Source: an archaeon
GTDB lineage: Archaea > Thermoplasmatota > Thermoplasmata > Methanomassiliicoccales > Methanomethylophilaceae
NCBI GenBank assembly: GCA_024399275.1
Contig: JAKSHS010000001.1
Location: 121,976 to 185,975 of the forward strand
Direction of reading: 5' to 3'
Length of the DNA stretch: 64,000 bases
A program made the position numbers and the translations under genes. Shown piece after piece: positions 17,696 to 26,106 of this stretch (positions within the stretch are counted from its first letter, which is position 1; each line of letters starts with the position of its first letter). The notes below the pieces were generated by a model that saw only the letters and a program-made list of their open reading frames with translations, did no database searches and was not told the DNA's origin.

Positions 17696-18708
17696 CGAAA
17701 TTTGCAATGATTCCAATTTCTGAAGCATCATCCATCATACCAAACCTCCTAAAAAAAGGAATCATTGATGAAAATGCTAGAATATACAAAAGTACGAAGT
17801 ACAAATTAGCTCCAATACTTGAAGGTAAAGAATGTCAGATTGATTATTTAGGATATAAGCTAACAGAAGGTCTCACACATTCAATAGACCGCATACCCCC
17901 TCAGAAACGCATCCTTGCAAGTCTTTCTGATTTACCAAAGTCTACATTAAGTGAGCTTCCATTGAAGTGGAAGCACATAGGAAAAGTCACCATCATAAAA
18001 TTAAAGGAATCTGCAAAGCCATACGAAAGACGAATAGGCACGATATATGCTAAAGAATTAGGGGCAAAAACAATTTGCGTCGATAGGGGCAAAATAATAG
18101 GAGAGTTTCGAAAACCTAATCTTGAGGTAATTTATGGATCAGAAACAGAATCTATGAAACGAGAGAATGGGATTCTCTATAATTTTGACGTTACAAAAAT
18201 TATGTTTTCCTCTGGAAATACTAACGAAAGAAAACGAATGAAAAATTTTAATTATACGGGAAAAACAATTGTTGATATGTTTGCAGGAATAGGCTACTTC
18301 ACTTTGCCCCTAGCTAAATTCGCCAATCCTAGAAAAATTGTCGCCTGCGAAAAGAATCCAGATTCCTACAAATTTTTAGTTCAAAACATATCACTAAACA
18401 ATGTTGAAAACGTGGTCGTTCCCGTCTTTGGTGATAATAGGGATCTTGATGGGAAATCATTCGCAGACTGTGTCATCATGGGATATGTCCAAAAAACATC
18501 GAAATTTATCCCCAAAGCACTAGACATAATAAAATCCGGCGGAATAATTCACTACCACGATACATTTTACGTACATGAATACGAGAAAAAAATAAAAAAA
18601 ATATTTGATACATTCTGCCCAGGTGGATATAAAATCTTAAAAATAGAAGAAGTAAAGTCCTTTGCACCAGCTGTCTCACACTACGTTGCTGACATTCAAA
18701 TTTACTGA
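17692..18708 (+). CDS. taw2: Taw2-like tRNA wybutosine aminocarboxypropyltransferase
   Basis: A class I AdoMet enzyme of the Trm5/Taw2 family. It probably transfers the aminocarboxypropyl group to 4-demethylwyosine at G37 of tRNA-Phe. The AdoMet loop is VDMFAGIGYFTLPLAK near residue 198, followed by VACEKNPDSYKFL, PVFGDNRDL near 243 and MGYVQKTSKFIPKAL near 260. The MGY in place of the Asn-Pro-Pro of methyltransferases favours Taw2 over Trm5. The C terminus is VKSFAPAVSHYVADIQ, typical of the family. Length 338. Start ATGA overlap with the preceding reductase gene. Confidence 0.82.
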   Translation: MTKFAMIPISEASSIIPNLLKKGIIDENARIYKSTKYKLAPILEGKECQIDYLGYKLTEGLTHSIDRIPPQKRILASLSDLPKSTLSELPLKWKHIGKVTIIKLKESAKPYERRIGTIYAKELGAKTICVDRGKIIGEFRKPNLEVIYGSETESMKRENGILYNFDVTKIMFSSGNTNERKRMKNFNYTGKTIVDMFAGIGYFTLPLAKFANPRKIVACEKNPDSYKFLVQNISLNNVENVVVPVFGDNRDLDGKSFADCVIMGYVQKTSKFIPKALDIIKSGGIIHYHDTFYVHEYEKKIKKIFDTFCPGGYKILKIEEVKSFAPAVSHYVADIQIY

Positions 18709-19272
18709 ATCGCTTTTGAGGACCAGACAATTTCAAGTTCGGTTTATCTACCTTTTGTGCTATACACAGAATCCCACATGGTAGTGATAGTTGGAAAAGT
18801 ATTGTTTTAAAAGTTATTTGTTGTTTCATACATTTAGCAAATTCTGAAAAATTTTCTCCTTCTCTGCTTACGTTTTTTTGCAATTATCTAATAAAATCAT
18901 TTACTTCTCTAGGCAAAATAAACTAGATCTAACAAAACAGATATCTTGTATCATCCTTAATTAATCAAAATGAGTTTGTTTTAGAAATAAAGGAAAATTT
19001 TCATTATCATATGGTCCAGAAGCAGAATTCTGGGTTCCAGTCGCACAAAATTTCAGCCAATTTTATCAAACTTAGCAGCAGATTTTACAGATGTAGAAAT
19101 CAATGAATAGAAGGCATATAGGCAGCAAAAGTAGAAAACATTTTAACTTGATCACTAACACTCATAACAAAGCAGAGGACATTAAGCTCTCGGCGCACCT
19201 GAACAAATAATTTCTAACATAAAATCGAAGTCAAGATACAGTAATTTAGCGTAAAACGCCTGTAATTCTACA
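18709..19272. other. Gene-free AT-rich stretch before folD
   Basis: About 560 bases without a convincing coding frame on either strand; the longest open frames have no start signal, family motif or coding-like composition. T-runs (TTGTTTTAAAAG, CGTTTTTTTGC) just after taw2 could aid termination. A small RNA cannot be excluded, but no strong stem or conserved box was found. Confidence 0.5.
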
Positions 19273-19273
19273 T

Positions 19274-19284
19274 CTTATATATAG
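19274..19284 (+). promoter_or_regulatory. TATA box for folD, leaderless
   Basis: CTTATATATAG is centred about 30 bases before the ATG at 19310, with no Shine-Dalgarno between, so folD is probably transcribed as a leaderless or near-leaderless mRNA. Confidence 0.65.
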
Positions 19285-19309
19285 CGGTGTGTTCATCCTG
19301 CCGCGAAAT

Positions 19310-20209
19310 ATGGGAACATACACGCTAATCAAGGGAAATGAAATTTCTGCGGAAATATACCCCGATATAAAAAAACGAGTGTTAAATCTCAAAGCAAAGG
19401 GCATTACACCAGGTTTGGGGGTCATTCTTGTTGGAGACGACCCCGCATCAAAAGCGTGTGTTAAAATGAAAGAAAGAAAATGTAAAGAACTCGGAATAGA
19501 GTCCGTCACTGTTAAGCTACCTATGAATGTTACAGAGGAATATCTTCTCCAGAAAGTAGATGAATTTAACAAAAGCACACTCGTTCATGGCTTCTTAATT
19601 CAACTCCCTCTACCAGAACATATTAACGAGAATCACATAATAGACGCCATTGATCCAAAAAAAGACGTAGATTGTTTTCATCCAGAAAATGTTGGACGTT
19701 TGTTCGTAGGAAACCCAATATTTCTCCCTGCAACCCCTGCGGGTGTTCAGCAATTACTAGTTCGCTCTAATATTAAAACTACAGGAAAGCACGTCGTAAT
19801 TGTTGGAAGAAGTAACATTGTAGGAAAACCAATGGCAGCAATAATGATGCAGAAAGGAATCGGTGCCGACTCTACCGTAACCGTCACGCATTCAAAAACA
19901 AAAAATCTTTCAGATATAACTCGCCAAGCAGACATCTTAATTGTAGCTGTCGGAAAGGCACATACCATAACGGCTGATATGGTTAAAGAAGGGGCCACGG
20001 TTATAGATGTAGGAATAAACAGAGTCAGTGACAATGACCTCGCATATCCTGGATGCTCGAGGCTTGTTGGTGATGTAGATTTTGATAATGTAAAGGACAA
20101 GACGTCGGCTATTTCGCCAGTTCCAGGAGGAGTTGGACCAATGACAATTTGCATGCTTATGCGTAACACAGTAATAGCAGCAGAGCATGCCCTCAGAAAT
20201 CAAATTTAG
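19310..20209 (+). CDS. folD: Bifunctional methylenetetrahydrofolate dehydrogenase/cyclohydrolase
   Basis: Interconverts methylene-, methenyl- and formyl-tetrahydrofolate with NADP. Seen: PGLGVILVGDDPASKACVKMKERKC near residues 32-56 (catalytic Lys in the K-x-K-x-x segment), HGFLIQLPLPEH near 96, DVDCFHPENVGRLF near 118, the Rossmann segment VVIVGRSNIVGKPMA near 162, and the C-terminal SPVPGGVGPMTICML. Length 299. ATG 19310 is chosen over a GTG at 19289 from the TATA spacing. It ends in TAG and is followed by kptA within 10 bases. Implies some tetrahydrofolate-type C1 metabolism; see findings. Confidence 0.95.
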   Translation: MGTYTLIKGNEISAEIYPDIKKRVLNLKAKGITPGLGVILVGDDPASKACVKMKERKCKELGIESVTVKLPMNVTEEYLLQKVDEFNKSTLVHGFLIQLPLPEHINENHIIDAIDPKKDVDCFHPENVGRLFVGNPIFLPATPAGVQQLLVRSNIKTTGKHVVIVGRSNIVGKPMAAIMMQKGIGADSTVTVTHSKTKNLSDITRQADILIVAVGKAHTITADMVKEGATVIDVGINRVSDNDLAYPGCSRLVGDVDFDNVKDKTSAISPVPGGVGPMTICMLMRNTVIAAEHALRNQI

Positions 20210-20219
20210 AGGTGATCGC

Positions 20220-20849
20220 ATGATAAGGGAATGTGGGGAGCATGGATACTTCCGTGATGAGTATTGCCCAATATGTGGAGAAGAGGGAAAATTCATCATG
20301 AACGATTATGAAACGGAAAAACTAGGGAGGACATTAGCAGGCATCCTTCGACACGGAAAATTCAACCTTGAAATGAACGACCAGGGATTCGTAAAGATAA
20401 AAAGCATCGTTTCCACTATAAGAGACAAGAATCAGCGAATGCATTGGCTAAGATCACATCACATCATAGCACTAGTTGAAACAGATGAGAAGGGGAGATA
20501 TCAAATCTCTGAAAATTTTGTCAGAGCTACGTATGGTCATACAATCAACGTTGACCTTAAGCTCCCAACAGACAACATTCCATCAGAACTGTATTATCCT
20601 ACTACAGAAGAGGAGGCGGACATAATCTTGGAGACAGGTCTCATGCCATCTGACAGATCTATGGTCCATCTCTCTCTAACCTTCGATGATGCATTTAGGG
20701 CTGGTCTAGTTCGTGTAAAGAATCCAGTGATTCTTACAATCAACTGTAGTAAGTGTATCGAGATGGGATACGATATCGGAAGAGCAGCAAAAACAGTATT
20801 TTTGTGCAAGCAAGTCCCCGCAAATTGTCTAAAAATTGTCAAAGGATAA
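20220..20849 (+). CDS. kptA: RNA 2'-phosphotransferase, KptA/Tpt1 family
   Basis: Removes a 2'-phosphate from RNA using NAD (Tpt1 reaction). N-terminal residues about 1-30 form a zinc-ribbon-like knuckle (CGEHGY...YCPICGEEGKF) found in archaeal versions. The catalytic domain follows: LGRTLAGILRHGKFN near 42, the RGHT-equivalent ATYGHTINVD near 110, and the SLTFDDAFRAGLVR near 150. Length 209. The start is decided by a near-perfect ribosome site GAGGTGATC at 20209-20217. Archaeal tRNA splicing does not normally leave a 2'-phosphate, so the substrate here is uncertain. Confidence 0.9.
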   Translation: MIRECGEHGYFRDEYCPICGEEGKFIMNDYETEKLGRTLAGILRHGKFNLEMNDQGFVKIKSIVSTIRDKNQRMHWLRSHHIIALVETDEKGRYQISENFVRATYGHTINVDLKLPTDNIPSELYYPTTEEEADIILETGLMPSDRSMVHLSLTFDDAFRAGLVRVKNPVILTINCSKCIEMGYDIGRAAKTVFLCKQVPANCLKIVKG

Positions 20850-20854
20850 TTTCT

Positions 20855-21805
20855 ATGTCATACGTTCTCACACCTAAAGAAGTAAAAGAAAGATACGGAT
20901 CAATGTTCTGCCGAGGGTTCTGTACCATTGTTGACGAAAAAAACAATATAGCTAAAGTTGTTGAAACATGCACTGCAAGAGGCCCAGTTGAATGGGATCT
21001 TGTAAATAGAAAACGTGCTGGGGGGGTAATCCTCAATACACATCTAGATGGTTGTACACTTACAATGAGTACCTTCATTGGAAAAAAAGAACTAAAATTT
21101 GGCCCATCATCCGCCGAGTTAGGCGGACAAGGCCTGGAATCACTCACAATCATTGATGGAAAAGTTCACACTGTGTGGAAAGGCATCGGAGGAGCTTCTA
21201 TTGGTATTGGGGCATGCCTTCCTCAAGCAGAAGGCATAATTAAAACAATTTATCCTGACAATTTCAAAATAGGCGGAGCTCACACGGCATCCGTTGAAAT
21301 TATTACACCCATGTTGATCAGAGTAATTGTGGGAATTGACGATACAGATACAAAAGAAAGAGGGGCGTCATGGGCCATGGCAATGGACATGGCAAGAAAG
21401 TGCCCTTACGGAAAATTTCTTGAACATAAGATCATCCAACTTAATCCGAGATCACCGAACAAGACCACAAACTGTTGTTCAACAGCTGTCGCATTTGCAA
21501 TAGAACCTGAAAATACAGATTGTCTTGTAGAATTTTGTAAGAAATTTATTACTGAAAACACACTCTCAGACGAGACTGCAATGGCAGTATTTAAAGGTCT
21601 AAAATTTTCGGAATCTTTTGTAGACTGGTGTCTACGTGCAAAGTCGACAATATATACCTTAGACGAAGCGATTAAAGTTGCGGAAAGCAACGATGTCGAG
21701 GTCACATACATCACAGGAAAGAAAGGCGCCATTGGCGCAATTGCGGCTATCGGGTGTTTCGATCTTGGAATAAAATCTGCTGAAATCTCTAAGATTTTCG
21801 AGTGA
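20855..21805 (+). CDS. Methanogenesis marker protein 11
   Basis: A protein found in nearly all methanogens, biochemical role unknown. The 316-residue product starts MSYVLTPKEVKERYG. The central VIVGIDDTDTKERGASWAMAMDMAR near residue 155 is the family hallmark (an IGIDDTD motif shared with tRNA-Ile agmatinylcytidine synthetase-type proteins), followed by HKIIQLNPRSPNKTTNCCSTAVAFA near 195. The C terminus GKKGAIGAIAAIGCFD is also conserved. It starts 5 bases after kptA, so the two are co-transcribed. It is direct evidence that the host is a methanogen or descends from one. Confidence 0.88.
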   Translation: MSYVLTPKEVKERYGSMFCRGFCTIVDEKNNIAKVVETCTARGPVEWDLVNRKRAGGVILNTHLDGCTLTMSTFIGKKELKFGPSSAELGGQGLESLTIIDGKVHTVWKGIGGASIGIGACLPQAEGIIKTIYPDNFKIGGAHTASVEIITPMLIRVIVGIDDTDTKERGASWAMAMDMARKCPYGKFLEHKIIQLNPRSPNKTTNCCSTAVAFAIEPENTDCLVEFCKKFITENTLSDETAMAVFKGLKFSESFVDWCLRAKSTIYTLDEAIKVAESNDVEVTYITGKKGAIGAIAAIGCFDLGIKSAEISKIFE

Positions 21806-21814
21806 GGCATCAAG

Positions 21815-22597
21815 GTGATTTTCTCGGATATCGTTAAAAACACTGCATACCGTAAATATGAGTCCAAATTAGAAGAGGAGGTATTAACAGGAATTATTCC
21901 AAAGCACATAGCAATCATCATGGACGGGAATCGGAGGTATGCTCGTGAAGTGCTAAGAGAGAAAGACGTCAATAAAGGTCACATATTAGGCAAAAATAAG
22001 CTAGAAGAAGTTCTGAACTGGTGCATTAAAGCTCAAGTTAAGGTGTTAACGGTTTATGCATTTTCAACTGAGAACTTTTCAAGAGAGGAAACAGAGATTA
22101 ATTTTCTCCTTAAACTCATCAAGGACATGCTCTTGAACTTAGGAGACGACGAACGCATACACAAGAACATGGTACGCGTGAGAATGATTGGAGATAGATC
22201 GTTGATTCCAGATGACCTCAACAAGGCAATAGAATATGCGGAATCAAAAACCAAAGCTTACGATAAGTATCACTTTAACGTCGCTGTAGCCTACGGTGGA
22301 AGACAAGAGATTCTAAGTGCAGTACAAAAACTGGCAACTGATGTTCGGGATGGAAAAATCAACGTAGAAGACATAAACGAAGAAAAACTCTCTACAAACA
22401 TGTATATGTCAGATGAATCCGACCCAGACCTCGTACTAAGGACGTCAGGTGAACTTCGCCTCTCAAATTTTCTCATCTGGCAGATGGCATACTCAGAACT
22501 ATACTTTACGGACATTTATTGGCCAGGCTTTCGATATATTGATTTTTTAAGGGCCATAAGAGCATATCAACAGCGAAATAGACGTTTTGGAACGTAG
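21815..22597 (+). CDS. uppS: cis-Prenyltransferase (undecaprenyl diphosphate synthase-like)
   Basis: Elongates allylic diphosphates with cis double bonds to make the lipid carrier for glycosylation (in archaea a dolichol-type polyprenyl phosphate). Seen: HIAIIMDGNRRYARE near residue 28-42 (catalytic Asp), KGHILGKNKLEEVLNWC, VYAFSTENFSR near 78-88, VAVAYGGRQEI near 152, and the C-terminal PDLVLRTSGELRLSNFLIWQMAYSELYF region near 200-225. Length 260. GTG start at 21815 preceded by GAGG. It overlaps the radical SAM frame only if that gene's earlier start is used. Confidence 0.93.
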   Translation: MIFSDIVKNTAYRKYESKLEEEVLTGIIPKHIAIIMDGNRRYAREVLREKDVNKGHILGKNKLEEVLNWCIKAQVKVLTVYAFSTENFSREETEINFLLKLIKDMLLNLGDDERIHKNMVRVRMIGDRSLIPDDLNKAIEYAESKTKAYDKYHFNVAVAYGGRQEILSAVQKLATDVRDGKINVEDINEEKLSTNMYMSDESDPDLVLRTSGELRLSNFLIWQMAYSELYFTDIYWPGFRYIDFLRAIRAYQQRNRRFGT

Positions 22598-22610
22598 TGA
22601 GTTGAGATTA

Positions 22611-24341
22611 GTGTCAAAAGTAGATATTGCATTTATTCACGCTCCCACAGTGTATGATTTCAGAAAAAAGTCGATTTTTTACGGGCCAGTCAGTGATGTT
22701 GTACCATCTTCACCTGTATTCGAGATGTATCCTATAGGATTCATGACAATATCAACACACCTTGAAGCGGCGGGATTCAAAACGAGAATAGTGAATCTGG
22801 CAGTGAAGATGCTCCAAAGTAAAAATTTTAATGCAGAAAAATATATTGAGAAACTTGAAGCTAAAGTTTACGCAATAGATCTTCACTGGATGCCTCACTG
22901 CCATGGAGCTATAGAAGTCGCCAAACTTGTAAAGAAACATCATCCTAATTCAATAGTTGAAATCGGGGGATTCTCTTCATCGTACTTTTATAAAGAACTA
23001 ATCGTAACACCGTGGATTGATATGGTGATGTGTGGAGACTCTACCGAAATCCCACATGTTAAAATGATGCAAGATCTTGATAAAGGTCAAAATTTTTCAG
23101 CAGTCCCCAATCTGGTGTGGAAAGATAGCGAAGGGCACATCCATGTAAACAAAATGTCATTCATCCCAGAAAATCTTGACTGGTTACAATTCGACTACGG
23201 GACAATGATCAAATGCACCATCCGAAACATGGACATCAGTGGAGCCATTCCCTGGTTAAATTGGGATAAGCTTCCATTAACATCAGTCTTCACTGTCAGA
23301 GGATGCTCACATAATTGTGCCGAATGTGGGGGGTCACACGATGCTAGTAGAAAATTTTTATTTAGACAAAAACCAGCATTTAGAAGTCCTGAAGATCTTG
23401 CCGACGATGTAATATCAGCGCAAAATTATCTAAACGCACCGACTTTTGTTATCGGAGATCTGAGACAAGGCGGAAGGGACTACGCAGAACGTTTTTTTAA
23501 ATCCGTTAAAAATAATCTGAGAAATCATATCGCAATGGAAATTTTTCAGCCAGCAGGGAATGAATTCTTTAGAATGGCAAATCATTACCTTGATGGAAAC
23601 TATTCAATGGAATTTTCACCAGATTCTCACGATGAAATAGTAAGATTTGCTATGGGTAAAATGTATGACAATGCATCAATAGAAAAAACGATAACAACTG
23701 CGTTTAGCAACGGATGTAAACGTTTTGATTTGTTCTATATGACAGGTCTTCCACTACAAACCAAAGAATCCGCAATGAACAGTGTTAAAACTGCAGGAAA
23801 ATTATGGAATATTGTCAAAAAAAGCGATAATTTATACATTTATAGTGCACCACTTGCGCCATTTATTGATCCAGGAAGCAGAATTTTCGAAAATCCTGAA
23901 AAATGGGGATACAAATTTTTCGCGAGGACATTAGAGGATCACCGAAATCTTCTTGACAATCCATCTTGGAAATACACTCTATCATACGAAACCAAATGGA
24001 TGACAAGGGACGATATTGTCGATGTATCATACAATGCCGCGCTGGAGCTTACAAAAATTGCACTACAAACCGAACGCGTAGATCAAGAGACATATAAAAC
24101 CCGTATTGACAGAACTAATACTGCCCGTAATATTATGGTAAAAATTGATAATATTCTGAAATACAAAGACGAGGGGACACGTAACCTTAAACTCCAGGAA
24201 GTCAAAGAAGATGGAGAAAAAATGATGATGTCAACTGTGTGTAACAAGAAGGATCTTGACTGGGACACAAGATCAATATGGAGAAACGCTCCGCACGTTG
24301 CTATTGGCCTTTTTAAATCAATTTTGTCTCATAGTAAATAA
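22611..24341 (+). CDS. B12-binding/radical SAM protein, Ta0216 family
   Basis: A 576-residue protein with an N-terminal cobalamin-binding-like domain (about residues 1-150: PIGFMTISTHLEAAGF, YAIDLHWMPHCHGA, IVEIGGFSSSYF) and a radical SAM domain whose cluster motif is RGCSHNCAECGGS near residue 232. The C-terminal half (about 300-575) carries ARTLEDHRNLLDNPSWKYTLSYETKWM. It matches the Ta0216-type group, mainly known from Thermoplasmata; the reaction is unknown. GTG 22611 is used as the start. It closes the folD-kptA-mmp11-uppS cluster. Confidence 0.78.
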   Translation: MSKVDIAFIHAPTVYDFRKKSIFYGPVSDVVPSSPVFEMYPIGFMTISTHLEAAGFKTRIVNLAVKMLQSKNFNAEKYIEKLEAKVYAIDLHWMPHCHGAIEVAKLVKKHHPNSIVEIGGFSSSYFYKELIVTPWIDMVMCGDSTEIPHVKMMQDLDKGQNFSAVPNLVWKDSEGHIHVNKMSFIPENLDWLQFDYGTMIKCTIRNMDISGAIPWLNWDKLPLTSVFTVRGCSHNCAECGGSHDASRKFLFRQKPAFRSPEDLADDVISAQNYLNAPTFVIGDLRQGGRDYAERFFKSVKNNLRNHIAMEIFQPAGNEFFRMANHYLDGNYSMEFSPDSHDEIVRFAMGKMYDNASIEKTITTAFSNGCKRFDLFYMTGLPLQTKESAMNSVKTAGKLWNIVKKSDNLYIYSAPLAPFIDPGSRIFENPEKWGYKFFARTLEDHRNLLDNPSWKYTLSYETKWMTRDDIVDVSYNAALELTKIALQTERVDQETYKTRIDRTNTARNIMVKIDNILKYKDEGTRNLKLQEVKEDGEKMMMSTVCNKKDLDWDTRSIWRNAPHVAIGLFKSILSHSK

Positions 24342-24652
24342 AATTCTTCCGACAAATTTCCTGTTACTTTATAGATAGTTTCCAGTCCTGATCAGTGCAA
24401 AACCACCAGTTCCGCCACCTGTCACAAAGCTCTCAGATCTATCTTCAAATCCTTGCAACTCACAATACAAGTAATAAGGCAGAAAGGCACAGTCACTACA
24501 AAAACATCATTTCTCTTGGTATCTAGCCCCCATCAATAATCTTCTTTACTAAAACGCATCCCCCATGCCATTTACATAATTATGCTGAAATTACAACTCG
24601 CCGAATGCTATCAATATCATATTATTACGATATGCAGGCAGGCGACCCCAAC

Positions 24653-24662
24653 CATTTAATAT
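24653..24662 (+). promoter_or_regulatory. TATA box of the fpo operon, leaderless
   Basis: ATTTAATATA is centred 27 bases before the fpoA ATG at 24685 and no ribosome site intervenes, so the 10-kb fpo mRNA probably begins at the fpoA start codon. The 340 bases before it hold only the short cysteine-rich frame noted in the findings (24369-24533, minus). Confidence 0.65.
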
Positions 24663-24684
24663 AGACAGTCCATAAAGCACGCTA

Positions 24685-25047
24685 ATGTCACTAGTTGCGA
24701 GTTATGTGCCCCTGGCAGTCCTGGCGATTCTCTCGCTCGGGTTCTCGCCTTTGGCATGGGCGGTATCCCGGCTCGTCCGTCCCAAAAAACCATCTGCATG
24801 GCAGAGTACGACATATGAGTGTGGATCCGAGCCAATAGGAGTCGCACGTGTTCAATTTAGATTTCAGTACTACTCATTCGGTATTATTTTTGTTGTTTTT
24901 GATCTAGTTGCCACATTTCTATTAATTTGGTCAGCAGCAGCTACCAGATTGGCAGATGTCGCGCTTCCCTGGGTTCTCGTGTTCTCAGGGATGCTTCTAT
25001 TAGGCGTAGCATACGCCTTGAAGAAGGAGGAAGCCATATGGATATGA
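24685..25047 (+). CDS. fpoA: Fpo-like complex subunit A (NuoA-like)
   Basis: Membrane subunit of the archaeal complex I relative. The 120-residue protein has three hydrophobic segments (about 8-30, 58-80 and 88-110). It carries the NuoA-type loop WQSTTYECGSEPIGVARVQFRFQYY near residues 38-62, with the conserved Cys that lines the quinone or methanophenazine entry. First gene of the operon; its end overlaps the fpoB start by 10 bases, with the ribosome site AAGGAGG for fpoB inside its coding region. Confidence 0.93.
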   Translation: MSLVASYVPLAVLAILSLGFSPLAWAVSRLVRPKKPSAWQSTTYECGSEPIGVARVQFRFQYYSFGIIFVVFDLVATFLLIWSAAATRLADVALPWVLVFSGMLLLGVAYALKKEEAIWI

Positions 25048-25604
25048 GCCTCTACCCACATGTCATAACTATGAGTGCCAGCGAATTCATGAATTGGTCG
25101 TCAACGATGATCGACGAGATGTTGAGTGCTGGCGTTAAGAGGACTGTCGACAAATTAACTGGTCCAATTTGGGCATGGGCCATGAGAAATTCCATGCATC
25201 CATTACACTTTGGATTAGCGTGCTGTGCTATCGAAATGGCGGCAGCATCGGCTCCGAAGTATGATGCGGAACGGATAGGCATGATTTATCGTTCGTCTCC
25301 TAGACAAACAGACATTCTGCTCATCAACGGCTGGATCTCGAAGAAGCTTCGCCCAGATATCAGGCGATTATACGAAATGATTCCTGAACCCAAATGGGTT
25401 GTCGCAATGGGAGAATGCGCAATTTCCGGCGGTCCTTGGTATGACTCATACAACATTGTCCAGGGTCTCGATCAAATCGTTCCAGTAGATGTATATATTC
25501 CGGGATGCCCGATTAAGCCTGATGCAATGATCGACGGATTTATGCTCCTACAGAAGAAAATCGATGCGTACTTCAAAAGAGGCGTATTTTGCGTAGATGA
25601 GTGA
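25038..25604 (+). CDS. fpoB: Fpo-like complex subunit B (NuoB-like, N2 cluster)
   Basis: Carries the last [4Fe-4S] cluster (N2) passing electrons to the membrane carrier. Cluster ligands visible in 188 residues: GLACCAIEM near 55-63 (tandem Cys), MGECAISGG near 121-129 and PGCPIKP near 153-159. Start at ATG 25038 with AAGGAGG about 8 bases upstream; earlier in-frame codons lie inside fpoA and are not used. The end overlaps fpoC by 8 bases. Confidence 0.96.
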   Translation: MDMSLYPHVITMSASEFMNWSSTMIDEMLSAGVKRTVDKLTGPIWAWAMRNSMHPLHFGLACCAIEMAAASAPKYDAERIGMIYRSSPRQTDILLINGWISKKLRPDIRRLYEMIPEPKWVVAMGECAISGGPWYDSYNIVQGLDQIVPVDVYIPGCPIKPDAMIDGFMLLQKKIDAYFKRGVFCVDE

Positions 25605-26106
25605 TTTTATGGAAAATGAATTGATCCAGGGGCCCTCTTTTGAAGAAGTCAATGAAAAGATTAGATCGGAATTTGGGGATAAAGTAACATTTAAGGTGCC
25701 CACTAAGAAGAATATAAGGGCAATTAATGAAAAGAGAAGGGTTTTTATATCGACAGATAGAGAAACAATATTCGAGCTGTGTAAGTATATTCATGACACC
25801 CTTAATTTCGAGCAGGCCACAAGCGTTTGCGCTGTAGACTACGTTGACCACATCCAGATAGTCTACCATCTCACCAACTACTTCACCGGCATTATGATCG
25901 AAATTTCTGTCAATATACCAAATGAAGATCTTCACATCCCGTCAGTTTCCTCCATATGGGAAGGTGCTAACTGGCATGAAAGGGAAACATATGAGCTATT
26001 TGGTGTGATATTTGATGGTCACCCAAAGCTTGAAAGGCTACTAACATCCAAGGATTATGAGTTCTATCCATTCAGAAAGTCATACAAGCTAAGAGGTGCT
26101 AAATAA
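25597..26106 (+). CDS. fpoC: Fpo-like complex subunit C (NuoC-like)
   Basis: Peripheral-arm subunit of 169 residues, equivalent to the 30-kDa subunit. Signature: VSSIWEGANWHERETYELFGVIFDGHPKLERLL near residues 112-144 (the WxEREtyDlfGi motif), ending YPFRKSYKLRG. It has no cofactor of its own. Its stop codon shares the A of the fpoD ATG (TAATG). Confidence 0.95.
   Translation: MSDFMENELIQGPSFEEVNEKIRSEFGDKVTFKVPTKKNIRAINEKRRVFISTDRETIFELCKYIHDTLNFEQATSVCAVDYVDHIQIVYHLTNYFTGIMIEISVNIPNEDLHIPSVSSIWEGANWHERETYELFGVIFDGHPKLERLLTSKDYEFYPFRKSYKLRGAK

Noticed and set aside
18506..18883. 125-codon minus-strand frame at the end of taw2
   Set aside because: Two thirds antisense to taw2; low-complexity Phe/Leu/Arg content.
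19747..20169. 140-codon minus-strand frame opposite folD
   Set aside because: Shadow of the folD codons; no start signal.
21406..21972. 188-codon open frame on the minus strand opposite mmp11/uppS
   Set aside because: Fully antisense to two convincing genes; Ser/Ile-rich reverse-frame composition, no ribosome site and no family motif.
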